A stretch of DNA of 51,403 nucleotides from Elusimicrobia bacterium GWC2_61_19 (GCA_001799795.1 MGUD01000029.1:1-51403), one strand, 5' to 3'; numbered from the stretch's first letter, positions 18,953 through 26,974 are shown. Notes: generated by a model from the sequence alone, not told the origin. Translations and numbers: made by a program.

Positions 18953-19423
18953 ATGGGGAACCTGAATAAAGTAATGCTGATGGGGCGGCTGACGCGGGAC
19001 CCGGAGGTGACGGAGTTCAAGAACGGCGGCAAGGTGGCCAATCTGGGCTTTGCCGTGCATAACCGGCGCAAGAACGCCAATACCGGCGAGTGGGAGGAAA
19101 CGCCGGTGTGGCTGAACATGAAGGCCTACAACCACGAGCACGGGCGGAAGCTGGCGGACCTGGCCGGCCTGCTGAAGAAAGGGCGGCAGGTGTTCGTTGA
19201 GGGGCACCTGGTGCTGGAGCAGTGGGACGGCAAAGAGGACGGCAAGCACCATTCCAAACTGTTCGTGTACGTGGACGGCATAGAGTTCACGGGCGAGAAG
19301 CCGCGCGAAGAAGGCGAGCCCGCGCCCGGCCCCGCGGACCATGCCCCCGGCGAGCACGTGGCCGACGCCGGCTGGCCGGAAGAGGCGGCCCCCAAGCCGG
19401 CCAAGGCGGGACGCCGGAAATAA
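18953..19423 (+). CDS. Single-stranded DNA-binding protein, paralogue 1 (no acidic tip)
   Basis: 156 residues. Residues 3-110 are a bacterial SSB OB-fold: LNKVMLMGRLTRDPEVTEFK, KVANLGFAVHNR, LADLAGLLKKGRQVFVEGHL, FVYVDGIEF. The tail is Pro/Ala/Glu-rich and ends AKAGRRK. It lacks the acidic -DDxPF-type tip that recruits replication and repair partners. A second SSB at 24,937 has such a tip. This one sits behind hairpin module R6, like the island genes. It may be a specialised or acquired SSB, for example for competence or a mobile element; that is inference. Confidence 0.9.
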   Translation: MGNLNKVMLMGRLTRDPEVTEFKNGGKVANLGFAVHNRRKNANTGEWEETPVWLNMKAYNHEHGRKLADLAGLLKKGRQVFVEGHLVLEQWDGKEDGKHHSKLFVYVDGIEFTGEKPREEGEPAPGPADHAPGEHVADAGWPEEAAPKPAKAGRRK

Positions 19424-19437
19424 CCGGGGGAAAATAA

Positions 19438-19464
19438 AAGACCGGGGCATCGGGCCCCGGTCTT
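19438..19464 (+). terminator. Bidirectional terminator between ssb and zinc-ribbon gene
   Basis: AAGACCGGGG and CCCCGGTCTT form a 10-bp stem with a 7-base loop. Upstream is AAAATA; the T-tract is short. It lies between convergent genes. Confidence 0.65.
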
Positions 19465-19486
19465 GCGGCGGCGGCGGCGCCGTCGG

Positions 19487-19771
19487 TTAAGGTTTGTCGG
19501 GCGGGGCGTCCTGGGGTGCAGCTTCCTCCGGCGCGGCGTCCTGTTCCGCGGCTTCCTGCGGCGGGGTTGCCTGGGTCGGGGGCTTTGGTACTCCGTCGGC
19601 GTAGATGAATTTAATTTTAGAGAAGCTCTTGGCGTTGGTGGCGCCTATGCGGCACCTGGGGCAGCGGCGCAGGCACTCGTCGTAGGTGTTGGCGGGCGGC
19701 ACCTCTTTGGCTTTTATGGGGCCCATGCCTTTGCCGCAATTGGGGCACCGCAGTTTTGGTAATATGACCAT
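19487..19771 (-). CDS. Small zinc-ribbon-like protein with Pro/Ala/Glu tail
   Basis: 94 residues. Two CxxC pairs (LRCPNCGKGMG and RRCPRCRIG, plus a further Cys in ECLRRC) suggest one zinc ribbon over residues 8-45. The C-terminal third is a low-complexity tail (PPTQATPPQEAAEQ and so on). There is no catalytic motif and no membrane segment. It converges on ssb. No family is recognised; small ribbons of this kind bind nucleic acid or protein. Confidence 0.65.
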   Translation of the reverse strand: MVILPKLRCPNCGKGMGPIKAKEVPPANTYDECLRRCPRCRIGATNAKSFSKIKFIYADGVPKPPTQATPPQEAAEQDAAPEEAAPQDAPPDKP

Positions 19772-19851
19772 AATTAAATTCCGGCTGAACGCTTAAGGAT
19801 CACTTATTAGGGGACTTTCTACCCTCACCTATTATAGAATTTATGGTAGCC

Positions 19852-19928
19852 GGGGACGCTCTTAGTTAATTAGTTTTCTATGTGAGCGGACCAGGGGCTA
19901 TTAAAACTAACTAACTAAGAGCGTCCCC
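19852..19928 (+). repeat. 77-bp near-perfect palindrome P1 (MITE/REP-like)
   Basis: Arms of 26 bases starting GGGGACGCTCTTAGTTAATT pair with the right end (…AACTAAGAGCGTCCCC) with one mismatch, around a 25-base centre. A 91-bp relative lies at 28,732. The left edge GTAGCCGGGGACGCT recalls the GTAG foot of REP elements moved by Y1 (RAYT) transposases. The start codon of the next gene follows after one base. Confidence 0.85.
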
Positions 19929-19929
19929 T

Positions 19930-20697
19930 ATGAAAACATCCATATATTATTATACAGGCACGGGCAATTCGCTTTGGGCGGCCAGACGGCTGGGCGGGGA
20001 ACTTAAAGACGCGCGGCTGGCCGGCATGCGCAGGGCCGCTCCGGAGAATGACGACGCCGAGGCCATAGGGCTGGTGTTCCCGGTGCATATGTGGGGGCTG
20101 CCGCGCCGGGTTATAGATTTTGTGGGGCACCTGCCCGCCGGCCGCCGCTATTTCGCCCTGGCCGTTAACGCCGGGCAGGTGGCCGGCACGCTTACGCAGC
20201 TTAAAAAAATAATGAAAGCCCGGGGCCTCGTTCTTTCGGCCGGGTTCGGCATAGTGATGCCCAGCAACTATATCCCCTGGGGCGGCGCCGCCTCGCAGGA
20301 AAAGCAGGCGCTGCGCTTCGCCAACTCCGCAAAAAAAATAAAGGACATGGCCGGCGCGCTGGGCCGCGGCGAAACCGGGCCGGTGGAAAAAGGCCCGCTG
20401 TGGCAGAACCTGCTGCTGTCCGGCCTGTGCTACCCTCTGCTGTACCGGAAGATCCCAAAGATGGATAGGGAATTCTGGGTGGACGCTAAATGCAATGGCT
20501 GCGCTATCTGCACCGCGGTCTGCCCCAGCGGGAACATAATTATAGAGGGGAAGAAGCCGGTGTGGCAGGGGCATTGCGAGCAGTGTCTGGCCTGCATACA
20601 ATGGTGCCCGGCGCAAGCCATACAGTACGGCAAAAAAACCCCAGGCTACGCGCGTTACCATCAGCCGGAAATAACCCTGGCGGACATGCGCGCCTGA
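19930..20697 (+). CDS. EFR1-family flavodoxin/4Fe-4S ferredoxin protein
   Basis: 255 residues. The N-terminal flavodoxin-like domain begins TSIYYYTGTGNSLWAARRL (the FMN phosphate loop YTGTGNS) and has VFPVHMWGLPRRVIDFV. The C-terminal part carries two 4Fe-4S clusters: CNGCAICTAVCPSGNI and CEQCLACIQWCPAQAI. This is the EFR1 layout of anaerobic bacteria, presumed to pass electrons between low-potential donors. The ATG directly abuts palindrome P1 and no Shine-Dalgarno is visible, yet the family N-terminus fits this start. The 5' region may have been replaced by insertion of P1. Confidence 0.92.
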   Translation: MKTSIYYYTGTGNSLWAARRLGGELKDARLAGMRRAAPENDDAEAIGLVFPVHMWGLPRRVIDFVGHLPAGRRYFALAVNAGQVAGTLTQLKKIMKARGLVLSAGFGIVMPSNYIPWGGAASQEKQALRFANSAKKIKDMAGALGRGETGPVEKGPLWQNLLLSGLCYPLLYRKIPKMDREFWVDAKCNGCAICTAVCPSGNIIIEGKKPVWQGHCEQCLACIQWCPAQAIQYGKKTPGYARYHQPEITLADMRA

Positions 20698-20746
20698 CGG
20701 GAGCGGCGGGGATTTGCGGGGACACATAATAATCAGGGAGGCTAAG

Positions 20747-21106
20747 ATGAACAAGAAATGGACCGGTGTATTGGCGTTGGCGGCGTTCTTTTTGCTGAGC
20801 GGCGGCTTTTACTATCTGCGGGCCCAGGGCGGCGGTATGCCCGAAGGCATGGGCGGCGGCCCGCGCGGCGGCGGGAATAAACAGCCCATGGAGATGCTGG
20901 GCGGTATGGGTATGATGGGCGGCATGGGCGGCGGCGCGGCCATGGTGGTCTATGACAAATACATCTATGTGCTGTCCGGCGGGACTCTTTTTAAGGTAGA
21001 GCCGACGGCGATGAAGGTTGAAAAACAGGTGTCGCTTAAGCCTAAAATGCCCGCCCGCCCGGCCCAGCAGTGGCCCGGCGGCGGTGAAGATCAGGAGCCG
21101 GAATAA
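20747..21106 (+). CDS. Gly/Met-rich exported protein with beta-propeller-blade remnant
   Basis: 119 residues from ATG 20,747 with RBS CAGGGAGG. Residues 4-26 (KWTGVLALAAFFLLSGGFYY) are a signal peptide or anchor. A Gly/Met-rich stretch follows (MPEGMGGGPRGGG..., MLGGMGMMGGMGGG). Then comes one blade-like segment, MVVYDKYIYVLSGGTLFKVE, as in PQQ or NHL propellers. Met-rich runs can bind copper, but nothing here proves it. It ends in a charged tail. Confidence 0.6.
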   Translation: MNKKWTGVLALAAFFLLSGGFYYLRAQGGGMPEGMGGGPRGGGNKQPMEMLGGMGMMGGMGGGAAMVVYDKYIYVLSGGTLFKVEPTAMKVEKQVSLKPKMPARPAQQWPGGGEDQEPE

Positions 21107-21113
21107 ATAAATT

Positions 21114-21154
21114 AAACCCCAGGGCGGCGGCATTAACACCGCCGCCTTGGGTTT
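21114..21154 (+). terminator. Terminator after the Gly/Met-rich gene
   Basis: AAACCCCAGGGCGGCGG pairs with CCGCCGCCTTGGGTTTT around CATTAACA, followed by a T-rich end. The stem is strong and lies just after the stop codon. Confidence 0.75.
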
Positions 21155-21172
21155 TGATCTAAAGGGGGACTC

Positions 21173-21781
21173 TTGAAAACGCTGATATTGGGTCTTATAC
21201 TGCTGGCGGCCGCCGGCGCGGCGCGCGCGGCCGAAGCCAAGCCGGTTTGGAAATGGGTTACGGCCAACGAGTATTATCTCATTCTGCCTTCGGCGCAGAG
21301 CCTGCATATCTCAGGCGCCGGCAACGAGAGCGTCAGGCCCTGGGGTTTTGGTTTTATGGCGGTGGGTAACGAGACGTTTTCAAAGGCCGGCGGCCTGCAG
21401 CTGCGCGGCGTAAAGGTGGACAGCCCGGCCATCGGCCCAAAAACTTTCTATATGCTGGATATGCTGCTGGGCATGCATTACATGACGCCCAAGGCGCCGG
21501 GCAAACCGCTGCGGTTCAAAGCCGGCGCTTTCGCCGACTTCGGCCTGTCGGACACTACGCTGTATATGGCGCCGGTAATAGCGGCCGGGCTGCTCTATAC
21601 CACCAGCGAGACCGCCGAAACGCCCAACGGGTTTACCTTCGACATTACCTACCGCCCCACCGACATAGACCTGGACAATGTGGGTGGCGGGCGGTCCGGC
21701 GCGCTTAAGCCGGCGCTGGGCTTTAAGGTGGGCTATATCTTCGAAGGTTTCTGGTCGGTTAAAAATAAGATAGGAACATAA
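21173..21781 (+). CDS. Exported protein of unknown family, probably outer-membrane or periplasmic
   Basis: 202 residues from TTG 21,173 with AAAGGGGGA six bases upstream. Residues 1-20 (KTLILGLILLAAAGAARAAE) are a signal peptide. The mature part has alternating polar and hydrophobic stretches rich in Gly and aromatic residues (WGFGFMAVGNETF, FKAGAFADFGL, YMAPVIAAGLLYTT) and ends PALGFKVGYIFEGFW, compatible with a small beta-barrel or lipocalin-like sheet. I do not recognise the family. It precedes pgm by 10 bases, so the two are likely co-transcribed. Confidence 0.6.
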   Translation: MKTLILGLILLAAAGAARAAEAKPVWKWVTANEYYLILPSAQSLHISGAGNESVRPWGFGFMAVGNETFSKAGGLQLRGVKVDSPAIGPKTFYMLDMLLGMHYMTPKAPGKPLRFKAGAFADFGLSDTTLYMAPVIAAGLLYTTSETAETPNGFTFDITYRPTDIDLDNVGGGRSGALKPALGFKVGYIFEGFWSVKNKIGT

Positions 21782-21791
21782 GGAAACAAAA

Positions 21792-23429
21792 ATGCCTATA
21801 AGCGAACTTGCCGGTAAGACGCTGCCTAAAGAACTGCTCACGGATATCCCCAAGCTGCTGGCGGCTTATTATAAGGAAGTGCCCGACGCCGCCCAGGCGG
21901 GGCAGCGGATCTCTTTCGGGACCTCCGGGCACCGGGGCAGTTCGCTCGCGCGCACGTTCAACGAGCGGCACATCCTGGCCGTAACCCAGGCCATCTGCCA
22001 GTACCGCAAGGCCGCCGGCATAGACGGCCCGCTGTTCATGGGCATGGACACGCATGCGCTGAGCGTGCCCGCCTTCGAGACCGCGCTGGAAGTGCTAGCC
22101 GCCAACGGCGTGCACGTCATGATAGACGACGAGCTCGGCTACACGCCCACGCCGGCGCTGTCGCGCGCCATACTGGCCTATAACGCCGGCCGCACCGCGG
22201 GCCTGGCCGACGGCATACTTATCACCCCTTCGCACAACCCGCCCGCCGACGGCGGCTTTAAATACAACCCGCCCAGCGGCGGCCCGGCCGGGCCCGAAAT
22301 AACCGGCCAGGTACAGGCGCTGGCCAACGAGATCCTGGCCGCCGGCCAGGCAGGCGTAAAACGCATGCCGCTGGCCGCCGCGCTGCAGGCCCACACCACG
22401 CGCCGCTACGACTATACCGGAGAATATGTGCGTGGCCTGGGCGGCGTTATAGACATGCCCGCTATCCGCGCCGCCGGCGTAAAAATGGGCGCGGACCCGC
22501 TGGGCGGCGCCGGCGTTAAATACTGGGGGCGCATAGCCGAGCTGTATAAGCTCAACCTTACCGTGGTCAGCGACGTGGTAGATAAATCTTTCTCTTTCAT
22601 GACGGCGGACTGGGACGGCAAGATCCGCATGGACCCGTCTTCGGCCTACGCCATGCAGCGGCTGATAGGCATGAAGGACCGTTTCGACATCGCCTTCGGC
22701 TGCGACACGGACTACGACCGCCACGGCATTGTGACGCGCGCCGGCCTGCTGCCGCCCAACCATTACCTGTCGGCGGCCATCTATTATTTATTCCAGAACC
22801 GGCCCGGCTGGCGCGCCGACGCCGCCGTGGGCAAGACAGCGGTGTCGAGCAGCATGATAGACCGCGTGACGGCCGGGCTGGGCCGGCGCCTCAGCGAGGT
22901 GCCCGTGGGCTTTAAGTGGTTCGTGGACGGGCTGCTGGACGGCAGTTTCGGTTTCGGCGGCGAGGAGAGCGCGGGGGCTTCGTTCCTGCGTTTCGACGGC
23001 GGGCCCTGGAGCACGGACAAGGACGGCATCATAATGGCGCTGCTGTCGGGCGAGATAACCGCCAAGCTGGGGCGTGACCCGGCGCAGGTGTACGAGCAGC
23101 TCGCCTGCAAATACGGCCGGTTCTTCTACCGCCGCCAGGACGCGCCGGCCACCCCGGCCATGCAGAAGATGCTCAAGACCCTCATCCCCGACCAGGTGCG
23201 GGCGAAGGAGCTGGCGGGGGAGAAGATAACGGCGGTGATCACGCGCGCGCCGGCCAACAACGAGCCCATCGGCGGCATAAAGGTAAGCACCCCGGGCGGC
23301 TGGTTCGCGGCGCGGCCTTCCGGCACGGAGCCGGTCTACAAGATCTACGCGGAAAGCTTCCGTTCGGAGGCCCACCTGGGCGGCATATTCACGGAAGCCG
23401 AGGCCATGATAAAGGACCTGTCGGCCTAG
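21792..23429 (+). CDS. pgm: Phosphoglucomutase, alpha-D-glucose phosphate-specific
   Basis: 545 residues, the usual length for the Pgm (TIGR01132-type) family. The phosphorylated serine lies in ITPSHNPPADGG (S147), the metal loop in FGCDTDYDRHG, the sugar-binding GGEESAG follows, and the phosphate-binding ARPSGTEPVYKIY is near the C-terminus. It interconverts glucose 1-phosphate and glucose 6-phosphate in the cytoplasm, linking glycolysis to glycogen and nucleotide-sugar synthesis. That fits the nucleotide-sugar dehydrogenase later in the window. All key residues are intact. Confidence 0.96.
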   Translation: MPISELAGKTLPKELLTDIPKLLAAYYKEVPDAAQAGQRISFGTSGHRGSSLARTFNERHILAVTQAICQYRKAAGIDGPLFMGMDTHALSVPAFETALEVLAANGVHVMIDDELGYTPTPALSRAILAYNAGRTAGLADGILITPSHNPPADGGFKYNPPSGGPAGPEITGQVQALANEILAAGQAGVKRMPLAAALQAHTTRRYDYTGEYVRGLGGVIDMPAIRAAGVKMGADPLGGAGVKYWGRIAELYKLNLTVVSDVVDKSFSFMTADWDGKIRMDPSSAYAMQRLIGMKDRFDIAFGCDTDYDRHGIVTRAGLLPPNHYLSAAIYYLFQNRPGWRADAAVGKTAVSSSMIDRVTAGLGRRLSEVPVGFKWFVDGLLDGSFGFGGEESAGASFLRFDGGPWSTDKDGIIMALLSGEITAKLGRDPAQVYEQLACKYGRFFYRRQDAPATPAMQKMLKTLIPDQVRAKELAGEKITAVITRAPANNEPIGGIKVSTPGGWFAARPSGTEPVYKIYAESFRSEAHLGGIFTEAEAMIKDLSA

Positions 23430-23485
23430 GCGCGGTTTAAGTGAAAAGATCTGGGCACAAAGACTGGGGCGGGCTGGGCCCATTG

Positions 23486-23550
23486 TCTCTTACGCGGGCG
23501 GGCGGGGGCCGCTATAATATCTATATAGACAGACGCGCTTATAAGAGACC
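23486..23550 (+). promoter_or_regulatory. Promoter region with flanking inverted repeat, upstream of the DUF1460 gene
   Basis: TATAAT at 23,514-23,519 is preceded by a weak TTACGC at 17-base spacing. The pair GTCTCTTA (23,486) and TAAGAGAC (23,543) brackets the promoter as a perfect inverted repeat 49 bases apart. It may be a regulator pair or chance. Confidence 0.45.
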
Positions 23551-23553
23551 GGC

Positions 23554-24381
23554 TTGAAATTAATTACCGCCATAATCATCGCTTTATTCTCCGCTGCGAA
23601 CGCCGCGGCCTCCGGGCCCGGTTACACGCGCGCGGCCGGCCTGCTGGCCGCCAGCGAAAAGTTCCTCGGCGTTAAATACGTGCTGGGCCCGCTGGGCGAA
23701 GGGCCGGACGCGGAGTTCGACCGGGGGCCGCTGATGAGCTACACCGGCCTGGACTGCACCACTTTCGTGGAAGAGACGATGGCTTTCGCCCTGGGCGGCG
23801 AGGCCGGGGCGCCGGACCTGCTGCGCCGCATCCGTTACCAGGACGGCCTTATCAGCTACCGGACGCGCAACCACTTTACCGAACTGGACTGGCTGCCCAA
23901 TAATATAGCCGCCGGTTTCCTTGAAGACATCACCGCCGGCGTGGCCGGCGCCAATACCCGCACAGTCCGCAAGATAATTTCCAAACGCGCCTGGTACGCC
24001 GCCAAGACGGCGGCCGAGTTGCACGGTTTTGAAACCGAGCCGCCCGCCCAGCACGCGGCGCGGCTTAACCGCCTGCGGGCCTTGGGCGCGGCCATGCCGG
24101 ACCAGGCCGCCGCTATTAACTATGTGCCGCTTGAGGCCGTCTTCGCGCTGCTGGACCGTATCCCGTCCGGCACGGTGGTGGCGCTGGTGCGGGAGGACCG
24201 CCCCGACGAACCCTCGCTGGTGTCGCACCAGTTCTTTATTTTCGACGGGCCTTCGGGCAAGATCATCCGCCACGCGGCTTTCGGCAAAATGGTGCTGGAC
24301 GTGCCCGCGGCCGATTATCTGGCCGGTCTGGCCAACGCCGGCTGGCGCGTGCTGGGGCTTAATCTCTCAAGCGTGAAGTGA
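23554..24381 (+). CDS. DUF1460 (NlpC/P60-like amidase) secreted protein
   Basis: 275 residues from a TTG start. Residues 1-20 (KLITAIIIALFSAANAAASG) are a signal peptide. The core matches DUF1460: SEKFLGVKYVLGPLGEG, YTGLDCTTFVEETMAF with the catalytic Cys, DGLISYRTRNHFTELDWLPN with the His, then SHQFFIFDG. Known structures of the family are papain-like amidases acting on peptidoglycan fragments. It is expected in the periplasm. It is alone in its transcript with its own promoter. Confidence 0.85.
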   Translation: MKLITAIIIALFSAANAAASGPGYTRAAGLLAASEKFLGVKYVLGPLGEGPDAEFDRGPLMSYTGLDCTTFVEETMAFALGGEAGAPDLLRRIRYQDGLISYRTRNHFTELDWLPNNIAAGFLEDITAGVAGANTRTVRKIISKRAWYAAKTAAELHGFETEPPAQHAARLNRLRALGAAMPDQAAAINYVPLEAVFALLDRIPSGTVVALVREDRPDEPSLVSHQFFIFDGPSGKIIRHAAFGKMVLDVPAADYLAGLANAGWRVLGLNLSSVK

Positions 24382-24399
24382 GCGGCGCGGCCGGCGGAA

Positions 24400-24427
24400 T
24401 TGACAGCCGCCTGCGGTAAACTATATT
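24400..24427 (+). promoter_or_regulatory. Sigma-70 promoter of the response-regulator gene
   Basis: TTGACA (24,400-24,405), a 16-base spacer, TATATT (24,422-24,427). The leader to ATG 24,470 is about 35 bases and starts just after the DUF1460 stop. Confidence 0.7.
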
Positions 24428-24469
24428 ATTTACGACGAGATTCTACTTCTAATGTAAGGCGTTTCTGAA

Positions 24470-24835
24470 ATGACAAATCCTAAAAAAACACTACTTATTG
24501 TCGACAATGACCAGGACTGGCTTGCCCTGCTGGGGAAAATGCTGAGTTCCGAAGGCTATGCCGTGCTGACGGCGCATAACTGCGCCGCCGCCCTGCTTCA
24601 GGCGGAGCAGGGGCGGCCTGATTGCGTCATAGCCGACCTGCACCTGGGCCACGAGGACGGCCTCACCCTCTGCCGCAGCATAAAAAGATCGCCGCAGCTT
24701 AAGCATATCCCGTTCATCTTGCTTAGCGGCGCGGAGCCCGAGGAAACCGGCTGCGACAGCAAAGACTACGCCTTCGTCTGCAAGTCCGACGGCACGGCGC
24801 GGCTGCTGCGGGCCGTCAGGAAAGCGCTGGACTAG
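24470..24835 (+). CDS. Single-domain response regulator (CheY-like)
   Basis: 121 residues, one receiver domain only. It shows acidic pair D-N-D in LLIVDNDQDW, phosphoacceptor D56 in CVIADLHLGHEDG, a Ser in FILLSGAEP and Lys in FVCKSDG. The KPF-type end is replaced by CKSDGTARLLRAV. There is no output domain, so it must act by binding a partner or in a phosphorelay. No kinase is adjacent; the nearest is the PAS histidine kinase at 45,069. It has its own promoter. Confidence 0.92.
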   Translation: MTNPKKTLLIVDNDQDWLALLGKMLSSEGYAVLTAHNCAAALLQAEQGRPDCVIADLHLGHEDGLTLCRSIKRSPQLKHIPFILLSGAEPEETGCDSKDYAFVCKSDGTARLLRAVRKALD

Positions 24836-24936
24836 GCCGCGCGGCCCTAGGATTGGAAAGGGTCGGGGAAAAGTGGTAGATTAGTCAGGGGCGGGCAGCG
24901 GTTGGAAAAAAATAAACGAGTTAACAGGAGACTTAT

Positions 24937-25386
24937 ATGGCGAATTTGAACAAAGTAATGCTTATCGGCCGGCTCACGCGCGAGCCCGAAATAAAGGAAT
25001 TCAGCAACGGCGGCAAGGTTGCCAATATCGGCTTTGCCGTGAACAACCGCCGCAAGAACCAGAAGACCGGCCAGTGGGAGGAAGTCCCTGTGTGGGTGGA
25101 CCTGAAAGCTTTCAACCGCGAAACCGGCCGCAAGCTGGCCGACCTGATAGAGAAATACCTGCACAAGGGTTCCCAGGCCTACGTGGAAGGCCACCTGGTG
25201 CTCGAGGAATGGGCCGGCAAGGAAGACGGCAAGAAGCAGAGCAAGATGGTGGTCTATGTGGACGAAATAGAATTCCTGGGCAGCCGCGGCGATAATGCCG
25301 GCGCGCCCTCCGAAGCGGCCGAACCCGCGGCCAAAGCGTCGGCGTCCGCCTCCGGCGGCGACGGCATAGAAGAAGTCCCGTTCTAA
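24937..25386 (+). CDS. ssb: Single-stranded DNA-binding protein, paralogue 2 (main SSB)
   Basis: 149 residues with an AACAGGAG ribosome site. The OB-fold spans residues 3-110 (LNKVMLIGRLTREPEIKEFS, KVANIGFAVNNR, KGSQAYVEGHLVLEEW, VVYVDEIEFLG). A flexible Ala/Ser/Gly linker leads to the tip GIEEVPF, the acidic-hydrophobic motif by which SSB contacts repair and replication proteins. This is therefore the likely housekeeping SSB, in contrast to the tipless copy at 18,953, with which it shares most of its first 110 residues. It ends before a strong double hairpin. Confidence 0.94.
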   Translation: MANLNKVMLIGRLTREPEIKEFSNGGKVANIGFAVNNRRKNQKTGQWEEVPVWVDLKAFNRETGRKLADLIEKYLHKGSQAYVEGHLVLEEWAGKEDGKKQSKMVVYVDEIEFLGSRGDNAGAPSEAAEPAAKASASASGGDGIEEVPF

Positions 25387-25390
25387 CGTT

Positions 25391-25413
25391 CTATCGAGGC
25401 TGAGCCTCGATAG
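25391..25413 (+). repeat. 23-bp palindrome after ssb
   Basis: CTATCGAGGC, TGA, GCCTCGATAG: perfect 10-bp arms, directly before a terminator. It may be a first hairpin of a tandem terminator or a REP unit. Confidence 0.7.
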
Positions 25414-25420
25414 GGCCTTT

Positions 25421-25453
25421 GGGCCGGAGGTTCGCGCCTCCGGTCCTTTTTTT
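25421..25453 (+). terminator. Rho-independent terminator of ssb
   Basis: GGGCCGGAGG, loop TTCGC, GCCTCCGGTCC, then seven T. Strong stem and good U-tract. Confidence 0.85.
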
Positions 25454-25471
25454 ATATATTGTAAACAGGTA

Positions 25472-26935
25472 ATGAAGATAAAAAATATCGCCAAGGGCTT
25501 CGCTTATTTCCTGGTGCTGGCGGCGGCCGCGGCCGTGCTGGGGTATTTCACGCTGCCTGTGAACCGCGTCAACATGCGCTCGCGGCTGGTGATGCTGGGG
25601 GATTTTAATTCCGACAATATGTGGGACAGCCGGGACGCCGCGCTGCTGGCCGCTTTTGTAGCCGACCCTTTCGCCGGTCCGGCCGACACCGCCTATAAGG
25701 CCGACGTGAACCATAACGGGCTGCTGGACGCGGAGGACATCGCCTTTCTGGAGGCGCTCTACGCCGCCGGCGACCCCTATAAAGCAAGGGCTAAAAGCGA
25801 GGCGGGCGGCCGGGCTTTCCCGTACCCGCGCGAGTTCTTCCGCTATGTGCCGGATACCGAATATATACAGCGGCCTGTCATAGCCATAAAGCACCCGGCC
25901 GAGGACGCCTCCCCGCTGACTTTCCTTAAACAGGTGCGTCTTGCCGGCAAAGGCGGCTACCAGGGCGCGCTGCTGCACGAGATCTACAGCGAGGGGATAC
26001 GCTTTACGCTGGCCTACGCCAAACGGGCGCCGTGGCTGGACCCCAGGGAAAAGGTTTACGGGGACGCCAAGCTGCGGCGCTGCGCCGCGCTGTGGGCGGC
26101 CGGCCGGCATTATGAGCTGTTGCTCGATATCACGGGCCTGACCGAGGACGCCGAAACCCTTACGGTCAAAGGCCAGCCGCCTTTTGTGGCGCAGAGTCTT
26201 TATTTCCGCGACCATCTGCGCGCGCTGCTGGAGTCGCCCCTTTATAAAAATTATACGGCCGGCAAGGCCCCGGCGGAAGAAGTGCTGAAGGCCATAGAGA
26301 AATACGCGCTCGAGGATATGAAGCTGACGGTGGACCTGGTGAACATGGAGGCGCCGCGCAATTTTCTGGAACTGAAGAATTACGCGGACAGGGTCCGCTG
26401 GCAGTATTATAAGACCACTTCCACCCGCAGGGATTTCCGCCGGTTGCTGCTGTTCGCCCAGTACGACAGGCGCTACCTGCGCGCCGCCGCGCGCACCACC
26501 AAAAAACTGGCCGACGCGCCGCTGGAGAACCATAATCTGCCCATGGTGCTGCTGTTCAGGGAGGCGCTGGCCATAAAGGACGGCAACAAGCTGGCCGCCG
26601 TGGGGCTTGTGGACGAGGCCGTGCGCATCCCCTTCGCCTGGATAAAGTCCATCCCCAGGAACAAGCTGCCGGCTTCGGTGGCGCTGGAGAACTTCCTGCT
26701 GCCGGGCAACAAGGAAGACGGCTCGGACAAGAGCCGGCACTGGAACGTTTTCGGCGGCATAAGTCTTTATAAATCGCCGGAGGCGTCGCTGCAGTTGGCG
26801 CTGGCGCGCGAGGTGAACGATTTCCGCGAGGAGGGCCGCACGCCCAAGGCCATGACCGAGTTTATCCGCGACACCATGGCCAACCTCAACGGCATTTACT
26901 ACGTGGTAAGCATTAACCCGGCCCTGCTGAAGTAG
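25472..26935 (+). CDS. Membrane-anchored protein with N-terminal dockerin-like calcium repeats
   Basis: 487 residues. Residues 8-27 (KGFAYFLVLAAAAAVLGYFT) are an uncleaved anchor or signal. Two calcium-loop repeats follow: LGDFNSDNMWDSRDAALLAA and KADVNHNGLLDAEDIAFLEA. These have the DxNxDxxxDxxD pattern of type I dockerins, although dockerins usually sit at the C-terminus. The remaining ~370 residues are helical and charged with no recognised motif (e.g. YAKRAPWLDPREKVYGD, AIEKYALEDMKLTVDLVN). Its location is probably the periplasm, tethered to the inner membrane. It may bind calcium or a cohesin-like partner; that is inference. Decayed dockerin tails in the island show related repeats. Confidence 0.6.
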   Translation: MKIKNIAKGFAYFLVLAAAAAVLGYFTLPVNRVNMRSRLVMLGDFNSDNMWDSRDAALLAAFVADPFAGPADTAYKADVNHNGLLDAEDIAFLEALYAAGDPYKARAKSEAGGRAFPYPREFFRYVPDTEYIQRPVIAIKHPAEDASPLTFLKQVRLAGKGGYQGALLHEIYSEGIRFTLAYAKRAPWLDPREKVYGDAKLRRCAALWAAGRHYELLLDITGLTEDAETLTVKGQPPFVAQSLYFRDHLRALLESPLYKNYTAGKAPAEEVLKAIEKYALEDMKLTVDLVNMEAPRNFLELKNYADRVRWQYYKTTSTRRDFRRLLLFAQYDRRYLRAAARTTKKLADAPLENHNLPMVLLFREALAIKDGNKLAAVGLVDEAVRIPFAWIKSIPRNKLPASVALENFLLPGNKEDGSDKSRHWNVFGGISLYKSPEASLQLALAREVNDFREEGRTPKAMTEFIRDTMANLNGIYYVVSINPALLK

Positions 26936-26974
26936 GCGGCCGGAGCGGTTTTGCGGGTTGGTCTAGGGGGGCAT

